Positions 33,970-48,400 of a stretch of 64,000 nucleotides of DNA are shown piece after piece. Source of the stretch: Calamus simplicifolius (taxonomy: Eukaryota; Streptophyta; Magnoliopsida; Arecales; Arecaceae); NCBI GenBank assembly GCA_900491605.1, contig UESW01003903.1, positions 717,374-781,373 on the forward strand. Direction: 5' to 3'. Within the stretch, counting starts at the first letter, position 1. The number at the start of each line of letters is the position of its first letter. The notes under the pieces are model-generated. The model saw only the letters and a list, made by a program, of their open reading frames with translations. It was not told the origin of the DNA and searched no databases. The translations under genes and the position numbers were made by a program.

Positions 33970-35154
33970 ATGGCCTGCGACAGCAATGGCAGCAATGGTG
34001 CGGACATCGACGAGGATCTTCACAGCCGCCAGCTTGCTGTCTACGGGAGGGAGACGATGCGCCGGCTCTTCGCGTCGAGTGTTCTCATCTCAGGGCTCAA
34101 CGGGCTCGGGGCGGAGATAGGTATAGCCACCGATGCGTGGATGGTGATGTTCTCCCCTTTATTTTTCTTTTTTTTTTTTTTTCCCCCTTCTTTTAACCCC
34201 GATGTTTATATACCTGCTGGCTGTGGATTTGGCTCGGAGTGAAATGGATGCAAGGAACTTGATTAAAGATCAGTTCTTTCCTACCATTCCTGAGTGGTTA
34301 TTGAAGTGCTAGCATCAATCGGTTTCTTTTATTCTTTCCCTTTATTAATGTAGACCTAGAAACCCCTGATATTCACCTATTTTTTTTTCATTTTATTCCT
34401 CATTCGTTGTCACCATGGAACGAGAATCCTGAACATTATGGATTAGATCATGAGCAGAATAGTTCTAATGTTTTTTTTCCCATTTTCTGATGATTACCTT
34501 TTCTTTTTCTTTTTGGATCGTCGCCACTTTTTACTGGTTAACCTCAACTATTATTTGTTTGTGTTACAGGGAGACCTTAAAGCCATAACACTTTGAAGCT
34601 AAGATAATTCCCCTGCAACAGTCAATGGCACCTTAACTTTATGCAAATGGTGGATGCGTTGCATTTTGCACTATGAACAGAAGTTAAATGGTCCCACCTC
34701 ATCTTTCGAAGACAACCTGACCTAGAAGAAGCATTTGATGTTGTAACAGAACTTGCGAAACCTCTTAATAGATTTTATGTTCCTTCACCGCTTCAGCCTC
34801 CATTTTAGGCCCATTTGGACAATGATTGGGTTTGTTTTTATGGGAGGTCATGTTAAAAGAAATATATATAGAGGTTTTAAGGTCCGTTCAGTTTAAGGGA
34901 ACCAGGTTTTAGGTTCACTTTTGAAGACTAATAAGGCATTTGAAGGCTTAAAGGATGACAGAATTAAGATTTAATGGATGTTGCTAATGGGCTTCATATA
35001 TATGATTAAAGTTTGACTGTTTGGGGCCCTAAGGCTGTTAAATTGAGCAGAGAGTAAGACCATAGAGGTTTAAAGAGGAAGGCAAAAGTCCTTCATTGGC
35101 TGGTTTGCCCCCTTCTGCTGGTCTAATGTTCAGATCATGCGAACTCCTTTTTCT

Positions 35155-35219
<65 letters not shown>

Positions 35220-36942
35220 CCTTATTTGATGAATGAAGGCCAGATTCATATCTGCAATGTAAGTGGCTGCAGTTGGGTGTCTAGAGGGATTTAGGAATTG
35301 GTTCAGGGGCTGACTGGGACTGAAAAAGGTGGTGGGAAAATTGAGGGGAACGGAGTATAAAAGATCTGATACATACACACACACACACATACACACAAAC
35401 ACACATAGCAAACTTGATTTGCAGACTAAGTAAATATAGAATGGTCAATGGCTACTGTGCTGCCTAATCAGTTAGTATTCCTTCATTGCCTTTAGTATGT
35501 TTGATGTTGCCTTGGTCACCATCACCTCTTAAAATTCATTGCAATGAAATCCTACCTCTACACATTGGACCTTTTGGTATACTTTGGCCTTCCCAGCGAG
35601 CAATTTAATGCAATATATTGAGTATATGTTGTTGGGATGAGAGGATTAATAGAGTTCTAAGGCCATATCTTAGTGATTAAGGCATTGCTTCTTTTGGTAG
35701 CCGTTAATAATGGGAAAATGTGCCAATAGAAATTGCATTTTACATTTTGTTCTAGTTTTTTCTGTGGTGACACCTCCTCCAAAACTCAAAGTCTACATCA
35801 TTTTCTGTGTAATATGTAAATTTTCTAGTTCATGGCATTGCTTCAGAGAATTTTTAAAAGCATGGTATTTTTGGACACTAAGTTAGAATTCCTTTTCGGT
35901 TTCCTTCAGTGTATGCATTATTGTCTGATTTAGACTTAAGTAATACTTTTTTAATCTCATGCAGCGAAGAACCTTGCACTTGCTGGTGTCAAGTCTGTCA
36001 CATTACATGATGAGGGGACTGTGGGATTATGGGACTTATCCAGCAATTTCTTTTTCTCTGAAGAGGATATTGGTAGGAACCGAGCTCTGGCTTGTATGAA
36101 GAAGCTGCAAGAGCTTAACAATGCCGTTTCATTTTCTACCTTAACGGGAGAACTGTCCAAGGAGCAACTCTCTGACTTCCAGGTCTGTTGCTTATGGAAA
36201 ATTATCAGCACATTTCTCCCTTATTAGATACCTACTGGCACTGTCTTCATCAGTTGCATACTTCTCTCAAACTACTGCAGGATGATGCTAATTCTTGGTT
36301 AGCTTTTAATCACTCTTACACTATCATTAGCTCTGCATGCACGGGTGGCATATGCAGTGCAGTTTGTGAAAGTTTGTGCAATATTTGCTATTAACAAGTT
36401 TGTAACATCAAGAGGCACGTTTGAATGTTGAAATTTGACTGGAAAGTAGTGACACTTAGGAGCATTCAACCTCATAAAAATCAAATTGTGGTAAGTCGTG
36501 AATGTTTTAGTTTAACATTATGACAAAACCAATCATTGTTAATAGCAATATTTTACTATTAAGTACAATACTCATATAAGAATTCTATATGAAATAGTTA
36601 TGCTTATGCTTTAGCTGTCAGCTACATGTAGAATTTACCTTGCACCCATTTTCCATCATAATTCACCTTTAGTTTTCCTTGATCTGAATCATAAGTAGCC
36701 TGCATGAATTTAGTGATGAAAATTGAAAGTTTACCAAGATATCCTCTCCTGCATCAATATTTATTTATTAGTGATGGATGACCATCAATATTCTATGAAG
36801 AATCTTAGAAATGATGCAACTGGTGCTCATCGTGCAGCGTCATTTTTACGCATCCATTCATATGTCATAAAGTCCATGAATAACTTTGTTCATATCACTG
36901 TTTCTATTAATGTCACTTAAAATGGAAAAGATTTTTTTTTTT

Positions 36943-36973
<31 letters not shown>

Positions 36974-39900
36974 GGGGGAGTATAACTTATACATAATCAT
37001 TTAGATGTTTTTTCTCTTGCAATGCTTCTTTCAAGATGTTAGTGTCATAATTTGAATTTTTGATAAATATTAGTTCTCTGCACTGCAGGCTGTAGTTTTT
37101 ACTGATATAAGTTTGGATAAAGCAATTGAGTTTGATAATTATTGTCACAATCACCGACCTCCAATTTCCTTTATAAAATCTGAAGTTCGAGGTCTGTTTG
37201 GGAGTGTGTTCTGTGATTTTGGGCCAGAGTTTACTGTTGTTGATGTTGATGGTGAGGAACCACATACAGGTATCATTGCATCAATTGGCAATGACAATCC
37301 TGCCCTTGTATCTGGTGTTGATGATGAGCGGTTCGAGTTCCAAGATGGAGATCTTGTCGTCTTCTCAGAAGTTCAGGGAATGATGGAACTAAATGATGGA
37401 AAGCCCCGTAAGATTGAAAATGCAAGGGCACAATCATTTATTCTTGAAGAAGACACTAGTCATTTTGGCACATATGAGAAAGGTGGAATAGTTACACAGG
37501 TAAAGCAATCTAAGGTCCTGCGATTCAAACCTTTAAGGGATGCCCTCAGAGATCCAGGGGAGTTTCTTCTGAGTGACTTCTCAAAGTTTGACCGTCCACC
37601 TCTGCTACATTTGGCTTTTCAAGCGTTGGATAAATTTAGGCATGAATCAGGACATTTTCCTGCTGCTGGATCAGAGGAGGATGTTCAGAGGTTGATAGCT
37701 TTAACTATGAGTATCAACGAAAGCTTAGGAGATGGCAAGCTAAAAGAAATAAATCAAAAAATTCTATGCCATTTTGCAAATGGTTCTAGGGCAGTTTTGA
37801 ATCCAATGGCTGCAATATTTGGCGGTATAGTTGGCCAGGAGGTTGTGAAAGCATGCTCTGGAAAGTTTCATCCACTGTTCCAGGTGAGACTTATGATTTG
37901 ATTTTCTTTTCCTTGTCATAATCCTGGTTTGATAGATGTCTAATGCAGTATTTGGCAGTTCTTTTACTTTGATTCAGTAGAGTCTCTTCCTGTTGAACCA
38001 TTGGAGCCTGATGATGTGAAGCCATGGAACTGCCGCTATGATGCACAAATTTCCATATTTGGATCTAAGCTTCAAAAGAAACTGGAAGAGGCTAAAGTGT
38101 TTCTTGTAGGGGCTGGTGCTCTTGGATGTGAATTCTTGAAGAACCTAGCCTTAATGGGAGTTTCTTGCAGCCATAAAGGGAAGCTGACAATAACAGATGA
38201 TGATGTGATTGAGAAGAGTAATCTCAGCCGCCAGTTTCTCTTCCGTGACTGGAATATTGGGCAGGCCAAATCAGCTGTAGCCGCCTCTGTTGCCAGTTCA
38301 GTCAACCCTAGCCTCCATATAGAAGCACTTCAAAACCGAGCTTGCCCAGAGACAGAGAATGTCTTTGATGATGCGTTTTGGCAGAGCTTGAATGTTGTTG
38401 TTAATGCATTAGACAATGTGCCTGCCAGAATGTACATTGATGGAAGGTGTTTGTATTTCCAGAAGCCACTATTGGAATCCGGAACTCTAGGTCCCAAGTG
38501 CAACACACAGATGGTCATACCTCACCTGACTGAGAATTATGGTGCCTCCAGAGACCCACCTGACAAGCAGGCACCTATGTGCACAGTTCACTCCTTTCCT
38601 CATAACATTGATCACTGTCTTGCATGGGCCCGTTCAGAGTTTGAGGGCTTGCTTGAGAAAACTCCCAATGAAGTGAATACTTTCCTTTCCAACCCAAGTG
38701 AATATGTTTCTGCAATGAAAAATGCAGGGGATGCACAGGCTAGGGATCTACTTGAACGTGTTCTTGAGTGCCTTGACAAGGAGTGGTGTGAGACTTTCCA
38801 AGCATGCATCACATGGGCACGATTGAAGTAAAGTTCCATTACTCGTACTTTTCCTTCTTTTTTTTGTCGGGGGAGAGGGGGGGGGGGGGGTCGGGTTTGT
38901 TTGGGGGCTGTGATGTCATGTCTTGGGCATCACCATTTCATATTCTAATGTTACTCTTTCTAGCTATGCATGGAGGTTTGGGGCAAAGCTCAATTTATCT
39001 TGGATTCCTGAATTTAGTTTTTGCAAAATTTTACCCCCACAACGCAAATGGTTGATGAGTCAACCATTAGCATTTAGTGTTGGATGTTATGGATGCTTGT
39101 AGGTCAACTGTCCTACGTATTCAGAACATTTATACTTCTTTTATTTGTGATGTTGCACTCCAACAATTTCTAATTTATATGCTTACAGGTTTGAAGATTA
39201 CTTTGCCAACCGTGTGAAGCAGTTAACTTTCACTTTCCCTGAGGATTCTGCCACCAGCACCGGTGCACCATTCTGGTCTGCTCCTAAACGCTTTCCACGT
39301 CCATTGCAATTCTCAGCTAGTGATCCAGGCCACCTTAACTTTGTCATGGCTGCTTCTATATTAAGAGCAGAGATGTTTGGGATCTCTGTACCTGATTGGC
39401 TTAGGAGCCCAGTGAAGTTCGCTGATGCGGTTAATAAGGTGTTGGTCCCTGATTTTCAGCCCAAGAAAGGACTAAAGATTGTAACAGACGAGAAAGCAAC
39501 CAGTCTGTCTTCTGCTTCTGTTGATGATGCTGCAGTCATCAGTGAACTTATTACCAAGCTGGAAAGATGTACCAGTAAGCTGCCTGCAGGATTTCGAATG
39601 AACCCAATACATTTTGAGAAGGTCAGTTCTTTCCAGCAAGCAGACTCATCGCATTTTTACTTCAGCCCCAAGGTCATCCTGTTATGTTTATCCCTGCTGT
39701 TATCAAAACAATGCAATGAAATATTTATATGCAACTGTAGACAATTCATCCAGGAATTTGAATCAATAGTACAAGTAACATTCATAGGGTAGATAACACA
39801 CTTGAATTTTGGTAGATGATCTTCTATGATCTCTCCCTTAAAATAATAGCTTAACCAAATGAGGTGTTTCAGTAAGTTCGGGGTTGAGATGTTATAACAT

Positions 39901-41237
39901 TTTGCTTTGTTGCAATACAAATTTCTAAAAGGGTTAGCATGTGTATTATGTCATGGATTTCCCTGCTGTTTAATCTTCATTTTCAAGGTTGCTCTTGAAA
40001 AATTTAAATTTTCTACATCTGAAAAACTCTATAACCATAATCATGACCGACAAGCACAGTCCTTCCTATTTATGGAATCCTTCCATCATTTACTCTGAAA
40101 GTGCACATGCGTTAACAGACTTTTACAATCTTTTCTGAATACGGCCGTGTATGTTTGTTTGCTCTGGCCTTCTCTCCTTAATCATGACCTCTGACACAAC
40201 AAATCCAAGCTTCCATCTTGTGACAGTTTACTTGGCTGTCCGACCCTTTGTGTCTACTGAATTAGTGCAACCTGTTAGTTTTCTTGATGTATTCATTCCC
40301 ATCTCATCACATCATCATCCTTGTATGGATTCAAAGCTCTATTAGGTTTAAAGGCACATGCATATTTTTCCAACGATATATTAAAGCGTTGTTGAAATTC
40401 ATTCTTCTCTAATTTGTTGGCGAGTAGCTTGCAAATTATTTGCAACCCAGTCTAATCATCCTGTGCATACTTTTAAATGTTCTCTGTCTTCATCCTTTCA
40501 TTTGATTACTTATTTCTCCATGTGAATGGGCTTGTCATCCCACTTTAACGATGACTCAAGTCTTGGTCTGCTAGTTCTCTATGTGCTTGTGAAATGCTTG
40601 ATTTCTAGTTGAGCTCTATTTTATTTATTGCTTTTTACAGGATGATGACACAAATTACCACATAGACTTGATAGCTGGGCTTGCCAACATGCGTGCGAGA
40701 AACTATAGCATTGGAGAGATTGATAAATTGAATGCTAAAATAAAAGCTGGACAGATCATCCCTGCCATTGCTACCTCCACGGCAATGGCCACTGGTCTTG
40801 TTTGTCTGGAGCTTTACAAGGTTCTTGCTGGTGGGCACAAGCTTGAAGACTACCGCAACACATTTGCCAACCTTGCTCTTCCACTATTCTCCATGGCCGA
40901 ACCCGTTGCACCCAAGGTAAACAAGCACCAGGACATGAGCTGGACAGTCTGGGACCGTTGGATCATAAATGGGGATCTTACACTCAGGGAGCTCCTGCAA
41001 TGGTTGAAGGACAAAGGCATCAACGCATACAGCATCTCTTACGGATCCTCTTTACTCTACAATAGCATTTTCGTGAGGCACAGGGATAGGATGGACAACA
41101 AGGTTGTAGACGTAGCAAGGGTTGTCGCGCGAGCTGAAGTACCCCCTCACCGGCGGCATCTGGATATTGTGGCGGCTTGCGAGGACGATGATGGTGCGGA
41201 TGTTGATATTCCGCTAATTTCTATATATTTCCGCTAG
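33970..41237 (+). CDS. UBA1: Ubiquitin-activating enzyme E1
   Basis: E1 activates ubiquitin with ATP, forms a thioester and passes ubiquitin to E2 enzymes. Coding exons by frame and GT-AG borders are 33970-34120, 35965-36182, 37089-37883, 37959-38827, 39189-39621 and 40641-41237. They join without a stop into 1020 codons, close to plant E1 length. Visible are the inactive adenylation half (RQLAVYGRETMRRLFASSV, HDEGTVGLWDLSSNFF), the active nucleotide-binding motif GAGALGCEFLKNL from residue 439, SNLSRQFLFRDWNIGQAK, and the catalytic cysteine at residue 596 in QAPMCTVHSFP (codon 38580-38582). The C-terminal ubiquitin-fold domain ends at ISIYFR. An upstream ATG at 33836 opens a frame that is lost by a one-base shift near 33890. 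The start used here is the first ATG in the E1 frame. Confidence 0.93.
34121..35964 (+). other. E1 intron 1
   Basis: 1844 bp between GATAG|GTATAG and CATGCAG|CGAAG. It contains a (TA)n run of about 60 bp (35159-35218) and a CA-rich run (about 35371-35403). No ORF of note. Confidence 0.85.
35159..35218. repeat. (TA)n microsatellite in E1 intron 1
   Basis: About 30 TA units. Likely to be length-variable between individuals. Confidence 0.95.
36932..36978 (+). repeat. T-run followed by G-run in E1 intron 2
   Basis: About 21 T followed by about 26 G, 110 bp upstream of the exon 3 acceptor at 37088. Long G homopolymers are rare and can form G-quadruplexes. The exact length is also open to sequencing error. 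Confidence 0.85.
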
Positions 41238-42452
41238 TTTGGTTGGGAATAAATGGCGCCCGATAATTTAAATTGCTGCTTTTTAAATTATGTGTAATCT
41301 GTGACCTTCTACTTCTAGAAGGGTGGATATTATCCGATCATTTCATATATGTTAAATGGAACTTAAATGGTTGTTTAATCTGCTGGTTTCTCTTTATGTT
41401 TGCTTGCGTGTCAATAATGTCATGCCTGAATGTCTCCCATGGAGTGTTCTGGTGTTTGCATTCGGTTCTTCATGCAAGGGCCAGTTTGGTCGCGATCTTC
41501 TCATGCATTATTTAAAGGTGACCCTTTCAAATTATGCCCTTTCTAACCTAAGCTTTGCGGATTTGATAACATTTTCCTCTACATAATGGTAATATTATAA
41601 TATTATTTTAAAATTATTATATATTTTAATATAATATTAAATATTAAATATTAAAATTTTTTAATGAAAATATCGGTTTTTAAATATTTTTATAAAAAAT
41701 AAAATAAAATAGTTTTAGCTCTCAGATTTCGCTCGAGACACACTCTCAAGCTTCCAATTGTTACCTTCTACTTCCTCCTCATAATTTCAGAATGTTGCAT
41801 TTCTTGCAATTGGCGTCCAAAAATATATTTTTATCTAAAAATTATATAATAATATAATATTAGTATAACTAATATAATAATAAAACGTTTTATTGTATTA
41901 TACTATAATACTATTATAATATAGTGACATAATCGAACTATTATTTTATTTTTAAGAATATAAAATTATTATTATTTATATTTTATATTAAAATAATAAA
42001 ATAAAAATAAAATTATAAATTATTAGTGCTAATAGTAGTACTCTATTATATTAAATAACTGCAGTGACCAAATAATAAACAATTATTTATTAAAAAATTT
42101 CCAGTGAAAATTCTCCTAGGGCAGCGCCGAACCAATACCATGGACAACGACGGCAACCCCCTGCCAGCCTAGCCGTTCTCTACCCTACCACTCTGCCTCC
42201 GTCAACTACTCCCTCTCCTCTTCTGAATCCAAGATAGGGTCCCCTTCTCTCTCCTCTCCTTTAAAATCCGAAGGCGTCTAAAATAAGAGAGCTCGAGTCG
42301 ATTCAAGATCCAACCGCATTTCCCTAGTATACTTCCCTTCTCTAGAAGGGAGAGTTGGAAATCGAAAAGAAAGGGGAAACAAGAGAGTAACGAAGATCGA
42401 CTTGATTCGAGCCGGATCCAGATCCGGCGAAGGAAAGAATAAAGGAGAGGCG
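41238..42452. other. E1 3' end and intergenic DNA before the LMBR1 gene
   Basis: AATAAA at 41248-41253 is a candidate poly(A) signal very close to the E1 stop. From 41590 to 42110 the DNA is extremely AT-rich with many ATTATAATA-type direct and inverted repeats. From about 42120 it becomes pyrimidine-rich and then GA-rich, as expected for the promoter and leader of the next gene. Confidence 0.6.
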
Positions 42453-45400
42453 ATGGGGGATTTCAATTTGGCGCTGGTGATCGTGGCGGTGGTGGTCTCC
42501 GTTCTGGTCCTCCTTGTGAGCGTCTACTTGTTGGTGAACTACCAGCATCCGGATGATGTGAACCAGGCTTACTTCCCCAAGGTGGTGGTGGTTTTTGGTC
42601 TCTCGGTCGCCGCCATCTCTATCTTGATGCTTCCGGCCGACGTCGCTAACCGGCAGGCATGCCGGCATGCCATTTACAACGGCGCCTGTAATCTCACCCT
42701 CCCGATGAAGACTCTATGGCTCGCCGTTTACATTGCCGATGCTATTCTCGTCTTCTTCATCATACCCTTTGCCATGTTCTACTACGAGGGCGACCAGGAC
42801 AAGTCGATCGCCTCCCAAATCCTCAATTCCCTAGTTTATTTTTTTAAAAAAATAATATTTAAATTCTAAGGTTTCCTTAACTGTGATGCTGAAGTGGTGG
42901 TGGGTTTTTGTGCAGGAGCGTGGCGAAGAGGCTGAAGAGCGCTTTGCTGTGGGTTGTGACCTCGGCCATTGTTTGTGGACTTGTTCTCGGCATTCTCTAT
43001 GGTTAGATTCTGTCCTTCATTTCTCTTTCCATGCTTGTCTCTTTCTATGCTTGTTATTGCTGAATAATATCTCAAAGCGGCAAGGATTTCTATATTCATG
43101 CTGAATTGGAGGAAGTGTACAATTAGTGGAGCTTGGGCTGCAATTTCAAGATGGGGGGTGAATTTTGATCATGGAGGAGTTCTGCGTCTATTGGAGATTG
43201 GTGAAGAAGGTGGATGCAAAGGAAAAGATAACAAAAGGGAGATTTTGAATTTCTGAAAGGAGAGGAAATGGAAAAGAAATTTTCATAGCTGAAGTACTTT
43301 AAAAAAACAAATATATTGAAAACAAAATGCATGCATCTGATTCCTTGGATGAACATTCTTTCCTTTACTGTTAATTTATTCACTCAATTAGCAATTAGGA
43401 TTTCCTCCAATGAAAGCTGATGGTACAGGAAGCTGCAATCATCACTATCATGGTGGTAGGACCTAGTGCAAAATATGGTTAATAATGCAACACATTTTTC
43501 AATCATTCAGGGAAAATAGAGAGAAGAAGAGCAAAATTACTCTTAAGCAGATTTAATCATCATCTGCTTATAAATAAAGATTAGGAATGCAAAGATCCAA
43601 AAGAGCAGATAATAGAACCCATCACACTTTCTTATCAATTATGGTCTGTTTTGGTGGGTTGAAATACAAATCCTATTGTCAGTTATCAATTTAAAAATGA
43701 AATGATGATAACTTTCTTAAGTTCAAATCCAAAAATTCAACACAAAATGTTGTGCCTTGCACATCTACACATCTGAATATTAACTGCAGTTATTCCTTGA
43801 TATGCAACCTAACAATTCCTTACAATTTAACCACAGAAGAAACTTGAAGTGCACCACCAATCAACTACCCCTCTTCAGGTATAAATTTCCAGCTTCCTCC
43901 TTCCTTGTGCTAAATACCCTCTGAAGATCATTTATACTTATAACTACCCTATGCCTTCTGTCTTCTTATATCTTAAAACGGTAATATTGTCTCACCTTAA
44001 ATTTCTAAATTTCTTAGATTTTTTAATTGTCCTTTCATCCCAAAAAACTGTAATCCTCCTCCCACCTTACGAGGTCATTTCTTTTTTTGGTCTCCATCCA
44101 TGATATTTCATATATCAATTCGTTCAGGAGTCTTGTGTACATAAGAGGATAGTCAATGTTATTCTTCAAACAACCAATATTAAATATAACTACGAGGGGC
44201 ATATTTTCCTTTACTTTTTAATCATTATGTCTGTCCAACCAATACATCCCAAGTCAAATACATCCCAAGTCAAACAACTCTTATGAATTGATGATAACCT
44301 TCATAGGCTTCCAGTTTATGTCATGCTGCAGTGGCACAGTTAAGATTGTTCAACTTCCACTTTCAATTAAAGAAAGAAAACGATGTCATCTACTTTTATG
44401 AATATGTTATCCCATGTCAGTATAAACCAAACTATTCAGCTAAAGGAAACTTTATAATAGGTTGAGCATAGCTTACTCACATTGGCAGGACAGCACAGGG
44501 TATCCATATGCTGCACATACCTTGATGCCTAAAGAAGGTTTTTCTAATCACTTTACTTTTTGAGCTACTGAAGACCTCTTGTCAAAACCTTTTCAGATGA
44601 TAGCTTCTTGCTTTGTGAAAAGCCCAACCAAAACCAAGAAAAGGAATGCACATAATACTTTAGAGTCACCCTCGTAATTTAATGTTATTATGATATTAAT
44701 GTGCCTTTTCAGTTTCTAATGTTGTATGATAATATTTGTACAATACAATCCTCGCTTAAGTCGACTTAGTCTTGAATAGAGCAGAGTGGAGGAAGTAAAT
44801 TCAGTGGCCGACCCCATGTAGTTGGGAAAAGGCTTAGATGAGTTGAGAGTTGAGAATTCTTGCTTAAAACACCTTTATGTGTAACCTTCTTCAGAAAAAA
44901 GAAGAAAGAAGAACACATCCAAGAGGTATTTTTGGATACGATAAACATTGCTACTTGTCTTAAAGCTTTCTGAAATAATTTTTCTTGAGTGTCTTTGTAT
45001 AGATTGGCAGTATTACAACTCCTCCAGCAGTGATGCTAATTTTAACTGGTTTGTAGCATGATACTACATGATATGATATTTCGCTAAGCCCTGGCTTGAG
45101 TGGACATGTTGTCCAATATTTATGTCTCAGCTATAACTGTCGGTAGATGAAGCTCAAAAATACATCACACCACCTATTATGCTAGAACTTCACTGGATTC
45201 TCCCTCCTGGTATTAAGGCTGGTCTCAATGGCAGAATACTCTCCCACAATTTTTCATCCTGTATAGGTGTGAAATTCCATATGCATTAACTCAGTCAGTA
45301 TGCTAGCACAACAGAAAGGCCTCGGTAATGGTATAATGTATGGCATGCTTATTCAGCTTGTGCCAGGAGAACAGCTGTATCCTGGATGTATTTAAGCACT

Positions 45401-48400
45401 ACATGGCTTGAAGGTTCAAGTTTTTTCACTGATTAAACACTGATTAAACTAATATCCTATTTCCTTCTGTAATTTTTTCAGATTCTTTTTCTTAAATTAC
45501 ATTATCATTTTTGTGCCCCAAAATATTTGGTTTTGAAATTTTCTATTATAGTTACTATTGCTAGCCAACATATATGTATTATTACAGTGCACATGTCTTA
45601 CTTTTATATAGTGGAAATGACTGGAAATTTTTTGCACAAGCACTCTATTGTAAATGCCTGAATCCTTAACCAATGACCAAAGCTTTTGGAGCATGACTGG
45701 AACTTCTGCATATAATGTATGGAATAGTTAATACCTGATTATTATCTAAAAATATATATCAATATGTGATATTTTTATTTATTGATTCTGTTATTGAAGA
45801 AGCATGTTATATTGGTATGTCAACAAAGAAGAGAAGCTGCCTATCAAACAGCTTTTCTAAAATGTTTTAGTTCTTCCATTTTTAATCTGAAACAGTTATT
45901 TGTTTACAAATCTGCTTTTGCACTGCTACTATGTACTTTTCTGACCGACATTTTGTTGGTGGCATCAGCTCTGGTCGGTAAAGTGGACTTCACTGTTAGG
46001 CACCTCTCTTCATCTGTGACAAGCTTCCAAACTTCTTGGACTGGATTAACAAGAAGTCAACCTTGTACGGGCACACTGACTCACCAGGTTCCATTCCTCA
46101 TTTATGCACATTTTCCCATGTGTATGTTGGAGTGCTTTCTTTGGGCTTGTAAACTATGTTGGACTACAGTAGTTTCATAGTTTCACTAAAAAAGTTTCTT
46201 TTGGTGTTTCAAATTTTTAAATTTAAAGAATATAAAATATATGTTTTTTTAATAGAATAATTTTGGAACCAAATCCTTTTTTAATAAGTTCAATATCTGT
46301 ATTTGTGATAGTTTCTGTGGATAACAAGAAGTCTTTGATATTTCCTTTATCTAATCTTTGGTTGTGGTTATGTGTCTCCAGTGTGCTGCATACACAGCAA
46401 GTGCTTCTTCAGAAAAAACTTGGACAATGCGTGCCACCTTTCCCGAATATGTGGTTGCTCTTGCAACGATTGTCGGATCTGTGCTATTCTCAGTAGGTTC
46501 TATATTTTATGATATCAAGCTGTTATGGTAGACATTCTTTTCTTTTGTTTTCTTTTTTTTCCTTTTGAAGTGAAGTTCCAGATGGTGATATATTCTCTGG
46601 AGTTCATGTAATTCTAATGGTGTGAGAGCATTTATTTTATAAAACATGGTAATCTTAAACTTGCTTTGGCAGACACATTTAGATCTGAAGTTGATAGATG
46701 CTTTTAGGATGCATTTCTTGGTGTTTAGACACAATAAGTATAACTTCTATACCTCTCACCGAGTCATTTACATCATTTACTAATCATCCTTTGTATTCCA
46801 TGATAGATATTTGGAGGTGTCGGGATTGCTTGCCTTCCACTGGGCCTCATCTTTGCATTTATACGGCGCCCCAAGGCTGTTATTACTCGTTCACAATATA
46901 TAAAGGTGTGTCATGCGTCTGGCACTTTTTTAATGTTGAAACCCAACCACCATCCTCAATCATATTTGAACATTCACTGGTTGTTACTTACATGGCTGTT
47001 GTTCTATTCAATATTTGCACTGTGGTCTTGTAGGAAGCAACTGAATTGGGAAAGAAAGCTAGAGAATTGAAGAAAGCAGCAGAAGCCCTTCATCAAGAAG
47101 AGCGAAGCGGTAGCAAAGGAAGAAAATGGCGTAAAAATGTAAAAGCTGTTGAAAAGGTATGCCTAATGTTGAAGTAATTGATTTGTCACAAACAGCTGAT
47201 TGTATGCCTTGATATACCACCCCCCCCTGCCCCCATGCACGCACACACTTTGATCAATAAATTTGCCAAGCTGATCTGCTTCCCAGCTAGCCAACCTCTT
47301 AGTGTGGGTCATGCAACCTTTGTTCAGTCTTTACTTTTATTTCTTTTTAACATCTGGTTATAATTGTCAATATCTGAAACCGTGTTTAGGTCACATGCTC
47401 TTGGTTAAAATAAAACAATGAAATCAAACAATTTGGAAATTATTTATCTTCCTTTTGTTGCTTAGATTTTTTATTCATCAACAGAATATGCTCAAACCGT
47501 ATCTCACTTGTGAATGCTGCTGGTCACAAGCCCATTTTTATTTCCCCAAATTTTCTGGAACCCGTAGAAACATGTCGGTTCTGTAGGCCTGCCTGGAAGT
47601 AAGATGAAGGGATCTTCTATTTCAGTTAAATGTACCTATTAATTTTAGTTGATATATAGATTCTTTTCAATCAGATCTGTAATCTGTTCTATGAATCTTG
47701 TTGACAAAAATTTATGGTTTATCATGTGATGCTGGTTTCTTCCTTTTGGATCGAGCGTTGTCCACCTCTACCCCCACTGTCTTAACTCAGTTCCTTAACA
47801 TCCCTTTGCTATGCGGTTGTCAATCTCTTGGGGGGTGTTTGGTTTGTGGAATGTTTAAAAATTCATGATAATTTTTTGATGACAATGTCACAATGATGTG
47901 TTTAGTTTGGTATATCTAGGAAAGTTGATGGGTATTTAAGATTGCTTTAGGGATCAGATGGCTACAAAATATGATAATTTGATTCCTACTAGGGGCTTAG
48001 GTACTCTCAGATTATTAGTAGATGAGAATCTTTGTTTTACTTTTTTGTTCCAAAATTGCCCCTAAAAACAAAACATCGCCGGGAAAGGAAGCCCATTTTT
48101 CTTTGAAATAATATTAATTAATATAATATAATATATTAATATTCATAACATGTTAATATAAATAATAAAAATATCATGTTAAATTATATATATTTAACTA
48201 TTTAAATATAATTATATAATTATTATAGTATTTTTACTATATATTAATAAAATTTAGTATTATGTGATATATATATGATATAGGAGTTGGCTTTCATCAC
48301 TACACTCGTGTGTACACAAGCCTAGATCTAGCTGTCCTATCCATCCTTAGATCCACATGGATTATAGATTCCAAAGGTAAAAAAAGTGAGGTGGCTCTTC

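Noticed and set aside
39214..39792. Single-exon reading of the E1 frame past 39621
   Set aside because: After FEK at 39621 the E1 sequence stops matching and resumes at 40641. The tail to 39792 is intron read-through.
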